A stretch of DNA of 19,363 bases from Treponema sp. (GTDB lineage Bacteria > Spirochaetota > Spirochaetia > Treponematales > Breznakiellaceae), in assembly GCA_031283505.1 (NCBI GenBank), contig JAITBO010000375.1:1-19363 (forward strand), read 5' to 3'. How positions within the stretch are numbered: the first letter of the stretch is position 1; each line of letters starts with the position of its first letter. The position numbers were made by a program, and so were the translations under genes. Shown here in pieces: positions 7,446-13,667 of the stretch. Below the pieces are notes generated by a model that saw nothing but the letters and a program-made list of their open reading frames with translations, was not told where the DNA came from and made no database searches.

Positions 7446-8288
7446 ATGGAAGTGCATCTGCCGGTACAAACACTGTTCGCAGGCCGTGACATGGACCTGC
7501 CCCGGACGCGGCGGTTCCTCTCCGGCCTTGCCGCCCTGCCCCCGGATATGCCGGGAAAACCGCCGTTCCTCACGGACATCGCGGCCCTCTGTGCCGGAAC
7601 GCTTGGTGCGGAACCGAACGCAGCGGCTTTATGGGGCCCTGTCCGCCGGGGACTGAACCGCCGTTATCTCCGCATACGTTTTGTTCAAAGCGAACTGGAG
7701 CGGCTGGATTTTAAGAAAGCCGGACCGGGTGTCATGTTCAACGATTTTGTTTTTGATCAGATTGATTTTTCCGTATACAAAAAAATTTCAGAAGAGGATT
7801 ACTCCCTTTATTCGCGGGAAGGACTGGAAGATTTTGAGGCCCCCTTCTTTATGCGGAATTTCCGGTTAAGCCGGGAAAAAATTCAGGCCCTGATCGGCAG
7901 GGCGTACACCCGGATAGGCGGCTTCTATTACCTCATGCAGGAAAAGTTGCTCTCCAATCCCCTGCTCATGTCCGCCCTTAGGACTCTGCAAACCTCTCTG
8001 GAATTCGCCCCCCTTTTCACCAAAGAAACGATACGGGATGAATGCCGCGCCACAACCTGTTTTTTAGACCTCTGCGGGGAAACAGCGAGGGACGCCGCCT
8101 TTCGTCAGGAAGAAGAGCCGGGCCGCCTTTTCACATTCCTGATCAGGGCCCTTCACGGCGCTTCCATGATCCACCCGGACGGCATGAAAACAGACCTTTC
8201 GACCCTTCAAGAAGAAAAGACCGTAATGCTTAGAGGAACCTTCCATCCTCAGGGTAAAGCGTACACAATGACGTTAATGAAAAATTAA
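7446..8288 (+). CDS. conserved-looking protein of unknown function, 280 aa
   Basis: I do not recognise this family. The coding case rests on a full-length frame with gene-like composition, a start 21 bases after the trmH stop and AGGG nine bases before the ATG. The protein is soluble-looking, with no signal peptide or membrane segment. It has a basic middle (RRGLNRRYLRIRFVQSELERLD), aromatic-rich segments (FNDFVFDQIDFSVYKK, GGFYYLMQEKLLSNPLL), a segment with several cysteines (DECRATTCFLDLCGE, about 199-213) and a C-terminal TVMLRGTFHPQGKAYTMTL that looks like paired beta strands. It closes the YciO-cls-trmH run and is followed by structured repeat B. AAGGAGG overlaps its stop codon but leads to no reading frame. 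Confidence 0.8.
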   Translation: MEVHLPVQTLFAGRDMDLPRTRRFLSGLAALPPDMPGKPPFLTDIAALCAGTLGAEPNAAALWGPVRRGLNRRYLRIRFVQSELERLDFKKAGPGVMFNDFVFDQIDFSVYKKISEEDYSLYSREGLEDFEAPFFMRNFRLSREKIQALIGRAYTRIGGFYYLMQEKLLSNPLLMSALRTLQTSLEFAPLFTKETIRDECRATTCFLDLCGETARDAAFRQEEEPGRLFTFLIRALHGASMIHPDGMKTDLSTLQEEKTVMLRGTFHPQGKAYTMTLMKN

Positions 8289-8312
8289 GGAGGCAACGGC
8301 CACCAGCCAAAA

Positions 8313-8431
8313 CGCACAAGGGATAGAAGCGGAATAGAAAATCCCTGCCGCTCTGTGGCAGGGATTTTCTATTATAGCGGATAGCCCGGTCGCCGCATGG
8401 AAACGAAGTTTCCATGCGGCGATGCGCCCAA
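8313..8431 (+). repeat. structured dispersed repeat, copy B
   Basis: This copy has ACAAGGGATAGAAG, GGATAGCCCGGT and ATGCGCCCAA in plus orientation. Its first G/C quartet is GCAC instead of GCGC. It has the longest stems of the four copies. The first hairpin is a perfect 17-bp stem (8333-8349 with 8357-8373) around a 7-base loop. The second is a perfect 14-bp stem (8391-8404 with 8408-8421) around GAA. It fills the gap between the convergent 3' ends of the 280-aa gene (+) and the phosphofructokinase gene (-). The first hairpin, followed by TATTATA, might also end transcription from the left. Confidence 0.88.
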
Positions 8432-8450
8432 CATAAACTCGATATTCGGC

Positions 8451-9818
8451 TTATTCGCCTCCCTGGGTTCCGAAAAGAGCGCCTAACTGATTGTTCACCA
8501 TCAGGGTAGGCTGGTGAGTCGCGTCCAGGGTGTCGCGCCAAAGGCTACCTTCCGGATTTACATGGTTGCGGATAACCGCTACCTTCATTGGCAGATGGAC
8601 AAATTCGTTGTTCACCAGGCCTATAAGGACCTTGGTCTTCCCGGCCATGGCCGCATGGACCGCCGCGTTGCCAAGGCGTTCGCAATAGATGGAATCATTG
8701 GGGCTTGCCGGGGCGGAACGGATCATGTAGCTGGGATCTATGTATTTAAGATTAATTTCTATATTTTTGGCCTTAAAATATTCCACAATCCGGTCCTTCA
8801 TGTAGGTTCCCGCATCGACGATTTTCGCGTTGCCGCCGGCGTCGGTCGTTTTTTCCTTTACAAGCTGATCCTGAAGTATGCCCTCGGCTACCAGGATGAC
8901 CGCATGGCCCCGCTTTTGAATCCGTTTTTCCAGGTGACCGAGGAACCCGTTTTTACCATCCAGTTCAAAAGGCACTTCCGGAATCAAAACAAAGTTCACC
9001 TCATGGCTTGCCAAAGCGGTATGGGCGGCGATAAACCCCGATTCGCGGCCCATCACCTTCACCAGGCCTATGCCGTTGATCTGAGAGTGGGCTTCCATGT
9101 GGGCGGCGGTCACCGCTTCCACCGCCTTGGCCACCGCCGTATCAAAGCCGAAGGATTTCTGGATATAGGAGAAGTCGTTATCCACCGTCTTGGGAATGCC
9201 CACCATGGCGATTTTAAGGCCCCGTCTCCCGATTTCCTCGGCGATCTCCAGGGATCCTTTCTGCGTTCCATCGCCACCTATGGTAAAGAGAATGTTAAGG
9301 TTCAGCCGCTCCAAGGCGTCCACGATACGGGAAACCTCTTTACCGCCGCCCCGGGCGCTTCCCAGCATCGTACCCCCTATCTTATGGATGTCGTCCACTG
9401 CATCCGGGTCCAGCGGTATGGGGGTAAACCTCCTGCCGTCATCCAAAAAACCCTGATAACCGTAGCGAACCCCGGAAATCCTGGTGACCCCGTACCGTAG
9501 CGACAGACAGCAGACTATGGCCCGGATCACATCGTTGAGCCCCGGACACAGACCGCCGCAACTCACGATTCCGGCGTGAACATGGTTTGGCATAAAGTAT
9601 ATCTTTTCCCGGGGCCCGGCACACTCAAAGACCGTACTCCTTTCCACCGGCTGCTGTTTCCCAAGGGACACCCGGGCATCAGGCCGAACAAATTCATCAT
9701 CCGTCACATAATTGGCAATAAAATCACCCTCAGTTTTGGACATGGTAATGGGTGAATCGACATTACAGGGCCCTAAAGTTTCAATGGAAAAATCTATAGG
9801 CCCTTTTTTCTTATTCAT
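8451..9818 (-). CDS. 6-phosphofructokinase, PFP-like clade with ATP-type donor site
   Basis: The enzyme phosphorylates fructose 6-phosphate to fructose 1,6-bisphosphate in glycolysis. The 455 residues belong to the bacterial/trypanosomatid-like group often annotated as diphosphate-dependent. Motifs are [11 protein letters not shown] (86-95), [19 protein letters not shown] with GGDG at 181-184, [10 protein letters not shown] (PKTVDND at 209-215), MGRESGFIA (255-263) and LVAEG. In PPi enzymes the position after GGD is usually Asp (GGDD). Here it is Gly, as in ATP-dependent enzymes and the trypanosomatid ATP-PFKs, which combine GGDG with PKT. The open frame runs 94 codons further upstream, but ATG at 9818 has AGGGGG six bases before it, and the upstream part lies antisense to slyX. 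Divergent from slyX; its 3' end meets repeat B. Confidence 0.92.
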   Translation of the reverse strand: MNKKKGPIDFSIETLGPCNVDSPITMSKTEGDFIANYVTDDEFVRPDARVSLGKQQPVERSTVFECAGPREKIYFMPNHVHAGIVSCGGLCPGLNDVIRAIVCCLSLRYGVTRISGVRYGYQGFLDDGRRFTPIPLDPDAVDDIHKIGGTMLGSARGGGKEVSRIVDALERLNLNILFTIGGDGTQKGSLEIAEEIGRRGLKIAMVGIPKTVDNDFSYIQKSFGFDTAVAKAVEAVTAAHMEAHSQINGIGLVKVMGRESGFIAAHTALASHEVNFVLIPEVPFELDGKNGFLGHLEKRIQKRGHAVILVAEGILQDQLVKEKTTDAGGNAKIVDAGTYMKDRIVEYFKAKNIEINLKYIDPSYMIRSAPASPNDSIYCERLGNAAVHAAMAGKTKVLIGLVNNEFVHLPMKVAVIRNHVNPEGSLWRDTLDATHQPTLMVNNQLGALFGTQGGE

Positions 9819-9831
9819 GGGTATCCCCCTA

Positions 9832-9860
9832 TTCAAAAACGATATTTCTTTAACTATAAT
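9832..9860 (+). promoter_or_regulatory. candidate slyX promoter giving a nearly leaderless mRNA
   Basis: A perfect TATAAT (9855-9860) follows TTCAAA (9832-9837, 4 of 6 consensus positions) by 17 bases. The expected transcription start, about 7 bases after the -10, is near 9867, only about 3 bases before the slyX ATG at 9870. No Shine-Dalgarno sequence lies between them, which fits a leaderless transcript. Confidence 0.5.
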
Positions 9861-9869
9861 AGATTTTAC

Positions 9870-10082
9870 ATGGATCAACAGGTTTTGGGAAGCCGTCTTG
9901 AAAAAATCGAGACAAAGCTCGCCTTTTTGGAAGATTTTCTTGCCCGGCTTCAAGATGAGGTGGTAGAGCGGAACGCGGCTATGGATGCCCTCAAAACCGA
10001 ACACGCAGCAATGAAGGAGAAGCTCCTGCAAATGTCCCGGGACCTTGAGGAGATTCCAAACCAAAAGCCGCCTCATTATTGA
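9870..10082 (+). CDS. slyX: SlyX-family small coiled-coil protein
   Basis: This 70-residue protein has the full SlyX pattern: an N-terminal [20 protein letters not shown] heptad region, a continuous coiled coil ([25 protein letters not shown]) and the characteristic C-terminal PPHY. It can be aligned from its first residue with the E. coli protein from memory (MxxxxLxxRLxxxExxLAF), which supports ATG at 9870 despite the missing ribosome-binding site. The biochemical role of SlyX is unknown in any organism. It is divergent from the phosphofructokinase gene, with 51 bases between the two start codons, so the two promoters must overlap. Confidence 0.85.
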   Translation: MDQQVLGSRLEKIETKLAFLEDFLARLQDEVVERNAAMDALKTEHAAMKEKLLQMSRDLEEIPNQKPPHY

Positions 10083-10135
10083 GCCGGGAGCCTGTTGCAT
10101 TGGTTATTGGGTTCTAAACACGAAGTACAACAAAC

Positions 10136-10184
10136 TGCTAGCACACAAATCCCGAATATGCTAGTATTTTTCGTTCATTATAAT
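10136..10184 (+). promoter_or_regulatory. possible promoter/operator region of the decarboxylase gene
   Basis: A TATAAT at 10179-10184 lies 22 bases before the decarboxylase ATG. No good -35 stands at the right distance. Instead TGCTAG occurs twice in direct orientation (10136-10141 and 10159-10164), 23 bases apart, roughly two helical turns. This arrangement suits an activator- or repressor-controlled promoter, but the evidence is slight. Confidence 0.3.
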
Positions 10185-10206
10185 TTCAGACGAGGCAGGG
10201 CCGGGT

Positions 10207-11388
10207 ATGATCAATCGAAATGAATTTATTTCCGATGAAGACTGGCGGGGGTTCCTTGAGTTTTCCAAAGACCTGGAAACCCCCTACATTGTAATTAACC
10301 TCAAGGCTATAAAGCTGAATTATCAATGCCTGCGGGGTCTTTTCCCTTACAGCGAAATATACTACGCCGTCAAGGCCAACCCGGCCCCGGAAGTGGTATC
10401 CCTGCTGGCCGAAATGGGTTCCAACTTCGACATCGCTTCCCGGGCGGAATTGGACATGGTTCTCTCCCTGGGTGTTCCGGCGGAACGGCTCTCCTTCGGC
10501 AACACCATCAAAAAGGCCAGGGATGTGGCCTATTTCTACGAAAAAGGGGTCAGGATGTTCGCCACGGACAGCAAGGAGGACCTGAAAAACATCGCCGCCG
10601 CCGCTCTGGGGTCCCGAATATACGTCCGTATCCTGGTGGAAAACTCCACCACCGCCGACTGGCCCCTTTCCCGCAAATTTGGCTGCCACCCCGATATGGC
10701 TTACGACCTCCTCATCATGGCCCGGGACCTGGGGCTGATCCCTTTCGGTATCTCCTTCCATGTGGGAAGCCAGCAGCGGGACATAGGCCAATGGGACGAC
10801 GCCATAGCCAAAACCAAGTACCTCTTTTCCTGCCTGGAGGAGTATGAAGGCATACGCCTTTCCATGATCAATATGGGCGGCGGCTTCCCGGCGGCCTATA
10901 TCCAGCCCACCAACGATCTAAAAGAGTACGCCGCAGAAATCAAGCGTTACCTCATTGACGACTTCGGCGAAGAACTCCCCAAAATCGTCCTGGAACCGGG
11001 CCGTTCCCTGGTGGGGAACAGCGGCATCCTGGCCTCCGAGATAATTCTCGTCTCCCGGAAAAACAATACCGCCCTGAACCGCTGGGTCTACCTGGACGCA
11101 GGCAAATTCAACGGCCTCACCGAAACCATAGACGAATCCATCAAATACCCCATCGTGACAAGCAAGGACGTTCCCGGCGGCAAGGAAGCCGAAGTGATCA
11201 TCGCCGGACCCACCTGCGACGGCCAGGACATCCTCTACGAGAAGTACAAGTACCGGCTCCCGGTGGACCTTAAAACCGGTGACCGGCTCTACTTCCTCTC
11301 CACCGGGGCCTACACTGCAAGCTATGCGTCAATCGGGTTCAACGGGTTTGCGCCTATTAAGACCTACATCATGCCGCAGAAAAAGTAA
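10207..11388 (+). CDS. ornithine/lysine decarboxylase, PLP-dependent (alanine-racemase fold)
   Basis: This is a fold-III (group IV) basic amino acid decarboxylase that makes putrescine from ornithine, or cadaverine from lysine. The 393 residues match the family. Visible sites are the Schiff-base lysine K56 in YYAVKANP, FDIASRAEL, SFHVGSQ, NMGGGFPA (phosphate-binding glycines), EPGRSLVG, the catalytic cysteine C337 in AGPTCDGQDIL and GAYTASYASIGFNGF near the C-terminus. The GPTCDGxD motif separates it from diaminopimelate decarboxylase, which has a different sequence there. Ornithine versus lysine preference cannot be decided from what I can see. CAGGG stands six bases before the ATG. It converges on the glucosidase gene with 18 bases between stops and no obvious terminator. 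Confidence 0.93.
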   Translation: MINRNEFISDEDWRGFLEFSKDLETPYIVINLKAIKLNYQCLRGLFPYSEIYYAVKANPAPEVVSLLAEMGSNFDIASRAELDMVLSLGVPAERLSFGNTIKKARDVAYFYEKGVRMFATDSKEDLKNIAAAALGSRIYVRILVENSTTADWPLSRKFGCHPDMAYDLLIMARDLGLIPFGISFHVGSQQRDIGQWDDAIAKTKYLFSCLEEYEGIRLSMINMGGGFPAAYIQPTNDLKEYAAEIKRYLIDDFGEELPKIVLEPGRSLVGNSGILASEIILVSRKNNTALNRWVYLDAGKFNGLTETIDESIKYPIVTSKDVPGGKEAEVIIAGPTCDGQDILYEKYKYRLPVDLKTGDRLYFLSTGAYTASYASIGFNGFAPIKTYIMPQKK

Positions 11389-11406
11389 GAGGAGCGCGGC
11401 AACCGG

Positions 11407-13068
11407 CTACGGCTGCGCCTTCCTGCGTACCAATACTATCGCCTCCCAAGGCTCAAGTTTCCCCGTCAGATCTGTCCTTGCGGTATTGGACGCCTCTATC
11501 GTACAGCCGCCGCCCGGACTCACGCCGGATGCCCGCAGCGCCCCGGCCAAGTCCGCCCGCTTTCCCGAAAAGTTGAGGATAACCGTCCAGACTTCGTCCT
11601 CCCCCTCCCGGTCATAGGCGATCACCGGTCCCCGGGCGTAACGCGGCGCAAAGGGCGCATACTTCAGGGTTTCGCTTGAAGCGCGCAGGGTGATGAGTTG
11701 CCTGTAGAAACTCCGTATCGAACCGGGATCATCCGCCTGAGCTTCGTAGTTGATCCGGGTATGATTCGCGTTGATCCCCAGCCAGGACTTCCCCGTGGTG
11801 AACCCCGCGCCTTTTCCGGCGGACCACTGCATAGGCGTGCGAGCGTTGTCCCTGGAGGCGGCGCTGATCCACTTCCACCTGAGAACCGCCGGAACGTGAT
11901 AGCGTTTGAGGAGGGCGTTCATGTTGAGGGACTCCACATCATTCAACTGATCAAAACCCGTAAAATCGAAGTTCGTCATCCCTATCTCCTGCCCCTGATA
12001 GATAAAGGGAGTCCCCCGCAAGGTCAGTTCCAGAACCGCCAGCAGTTTTGCGCTCCGCTCCCGGTACGTCCCGTAGTCGCCGTAATGGGACACAATCCGG
12101 CTTTGATCGTGGTTCTCAAGGTACACCGCGTTCCACTCAAGCCCTTGCTGCCACTTGGTTAGTACCTCAAGAAATTTCGCCGCCCTGAACCGCTTGGGGA
12201 TGTACTTGGCCACCCGCCGGTCCACCTCCAGATGCTCAAAGTAGAACAGCATATTGAGTTCGTGCCGCTCCTCATCGCACAACAGCTTCGCTTCATCCAG
12301 GTCCACCATCACCGATTCCCCCACAGTAAAGCAGTCGTAGGCGTCCAGCACATCCCGCCTGAGTTCCCGCAAAATCTCGTGATTCCCCTTCTGACACTTA
12401 TACCACTCAATACCCGGCAGAATCCCGCCCTTCTTCCCGTCCTCAAGACTCGTCTTGTACAACACGTTGATCACGTCGCACCGGAACCCTGCCACTCCCT
12501 TGTCCAGCCAGAACCGCAGGATGCCCTTTATCTCCTCAATCACCCTGGGATTCTTGTAGTTCAAATCCGGCTGTTTCTTGTGAAACAAATGCAGGTAGTA
12601 CTCGCCGCTCCGTTCGTCAAACTCCCAGGTATCCTCGACGAAGAACCCCCGCCAGTTATTCGGCAGCCCCCCGCCCTGCTTAGGTGGCCGCCAGATGTAG
12701 TAATCCCGGTACTCGCTCGCCGGATCCCGGCTTTTCCGAAACCAGTCATGCTCGTCCGAGGTATGGTTGATCACCAGGTCCATGATGATCCTGATGTCCC
12801 GCTTCCCCGCCTCCGCAATCAGGGCCTCCATGTCCGCCATAGTCCCGAACTTGGGGTCTATGCCCCGGTAATCGCTGATGTCGTACCCATTGTCCGCGTC
12901 CGGCGAAGGGTACACCGGCGACAGCCAGATAATCCCCACCCCCAAATCCTTGAGCGCATCCAGCCGCAAAATGATCCCCGGAATATCCCCAATTCCATCG
13001 CCGTTGGAATCCTGAAAACTCCTTGGGTAGATCTGATAAACCACCCGTTCCTTCCACCACACCGCCAT
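11407..13068 (-). CDS. GH13 alpha-glucosidase, oligo-1,6-glucosidase type
   Basis: This cytoplasmic-looking glycoside hydrolase (553 residues, no signal peptide) has the (beta/alpha)8 layout of the oligo-1,6-glucosidase/alpha-glucosidase subfamily. Features are the calcium-loop DSNGDGIGD (20-28), DLVINHTS (97-104), nucleophile D198 in GFRCDVIN, acid/base E251 in VGESVM and the third carboxylate D321 in ENHDQSR. The residue after the nucleophile is Val (V199). In this subfamily Val there is associated with alpha-1,6 specificity, whereas Thr or Ala goes with alpha-1,4, so isomaltose-type oligosaccharides or dextrin branches are the likely substrates. The open frame extends 15 codons upstream, but that part lies largely in structured repeat C. 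ATG at 13068 has GGGAGGT five to six bases before it and begins MAVWWKERVVYQIYPRSF, the normal N-terminus. Confidence 0.95.
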   Translation of the reverse strand: MAVWWKERVVYQIYPRSFQDSNGDGIGDIPGIILRLDALKDLGVGIIWLSPVYPSPDADNGYDISDYRGIDPKFGTMADMEALIAEAGKRDIRIIMDLVINHTSDEHDWFRKSRDPASEYRDYYIWRPPKQGGGLPNNWRGFFVEDTWEFDERSGEYYLHLFHKKQPDLNYKNPRVIEEIKGILRFWLDKGVAGFRCDVINVLYKTSLEDGKKGGILPGIEWYKCQKGNHEILRELRRDVLDAYDCFTVGESVMVDLDEAKLLCDEERHELNMLFYFEHLEVDRRVAKYIPKRFRAAKFLEVLTKWQQGLEWNAVYLENHDQSRIVSHYGDYGTYRERSAKLLAVLELTLRGTPFIYQGQEIGMTNFDFTGFDQLNDVESLNMNALLKRYHVPAVLRWKWISAASRDNARTPMQWSAGKGAGFTTGKSWLGINANHTRINYEAQADDPGSIRSFYRQLITLRASSETLKYAPFAPRYARGPVIAYDREGEDEVWTVILNFSGKRADLAGALRASGVSPGGGCTIEASNTARTDLTGKLEPWEAIVLVRRKAQP

Positions 13069-13087
13069 ACTAACCTCCCTATACGGA

Positions 13088-13228
13088 ATTTGGGCGCATC
13101 TTGCCTCCGGCAAGACCGGGCTATCCGGGGCTCCGGCCTCCTCGACCCAAAGGCGGCTGCACCGCCTTTGGGTCTGCGGGGGCCGCCTCAGACCCTCCGG
13201 GTCCGGGCGCCCCTTCTATCCCTTGCGC
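13088..13228 (-). repeat. structured dispersed repeat, copy C
   Basis: Read on the minus strand this copy has GCGCAAGGGATAGAAG (5' end at 13228), GGATAGCCCGGT and ATGCGCCCAAAT (3' end at 13088). The first hairpin domain is the largest in the set. It is closed by GGGGC/GCCCC next to the conserved blocks and ends in a perfect 13-bp stem (13144-13156 with 13162-13174). The second hairpin is a perfect 6-bp stem (13100-13105 with 13109-13114) around a 3-base loop, closed by a U-A pair. It sits in the divergent gap between the glucosidase gene (-) and nfu (+), 20 bases before the glucosidase ATG and in the same orientation, so it could form part of that gene's leader. Confidence 0.87.
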
Positions 13229-13257
13229 ATTGGCTGCCAGCATCACAACTTACCACC

Positions 13258-13287
13258 TTGTCGCTGCTTCCCCTTTCCTTATATATT
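13258..13287 (+). promoter_or_regulatory. candidate nfu promoter
   Basis: TTGTCG (13258-13263) and TATATT (13282-13287) are 18 bases apart, matching the consensus at 4 and 5 of 6 positions. The predicted start near 13294 leaves a leader of about 57 bases with AAGGAG before the nfu ATG. Confidence 0.4.
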
Positions 13288-13350
13288 ATAAACTAAAGCC
13301 GTTTCAAAATATCAGATTTTAAAACAGGCCCAACCAGTAAGGAGATCAAT

Positions 13351-13575
13351 ATGCTCGAAGAACAAGTCAAGAACGCTCTCGACAACGTAAGGCCCTCCCT
13401 TCAGGCCGATGGCGGGGACGTGGAATTTGTTTCCCTTGCCGATGACGGGACGGTTTCGGTAAAGCTCACCGGCGCTTGCGGCGGCTGCCCCATGGCCCAG
13501 ATGACCCTGAAAATGGGGATTGAAAACTATCTGAAACAAGAAGTCCCCGAGGTTACCGCCGTAATCGGCGTTTAG
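13351..13575 (+). CDS. nfu: NifU C-terminal-domain iron-sulfur scaffold protein (Nfu)
   Basis: This 74-residue protein consists only of the NifU C-terminal domain that carries and delivers Fe-S clusters. The signature is DGGDVEFV followed by LTGACGGCPMAQMTLK, with cluster ligands C43 and C46 in the CxxC motif, then GIENYLKQEVPEV. Stand-alone Nfu proteins of this size are common. AAGGAG lies six bases before the ATG. It is followed 92 bases later by a radical SAM gene on the same strand, whose 4Fe-4S cluster could be one of its clients (inference). Confidence 0.95.
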   Translation: MLEEQVKNALDNVRPSLQADGGDVEFVSLADDGTVSVKLTGACGGCPMAQMTLKMGIENYLKQEVPEVTAVIGV

Positions 13576-13606
13576 GCGCCGGGTTTCTCATTCGAAAATT
13601 TCAGTC

Positions 13607-13620
13607 CCGGAAAGTTCCGG
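13607..13620. promoter_or_regulatory. short palindrome in the nfu-ygiQ gap
   Basis: CCGGAA and TTCCGG are separated by AG, giving a perfect 6-bp hairpin. It has no U tract and lies just upstream of the codons that encode the conserved YgiQ N-terminus. A role in translation or mRNA processing of ygiQ is possible but unsupported. Confidence 0.3.
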
Positions 13621-13667
13621 TTCAAAAGTCTCCCCTTCAGGATTTCCTCCCCATAAGCCATCGGGAT

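Noticed and set aside
8287..8293. Strong Shine-Dalgarno-like AAGGAGG at the end of the 280-aa gene
   Set aside because: No start codon with a usable frame follows at a suitable distance; structured repeat B begins 20 bases later.
9819..10100. 94-codon upstream extension of the phosphofructokinase frame
   Set aside because: It overlaps slyX on the other strand, lacks family similarity, and the internal ATG at 9818 has a strong ribosome-binding site and a normal N-terminus.
13069..13113. 15-codon upstream extension of the glucosidase frame
   Set aside because: It runs into structured repeat C. ATG 13068 has GGGAGGT at good spacing and starts the usual GH13 N-terminus.
12232..13296. Long open plus-strand frame opposite the glucosidase gene (354 codons)
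   Set aside because: It is antisense to a fully recognisable GH13 enzyme and also crosses repeat C. The translation has no domain and a biased composition.
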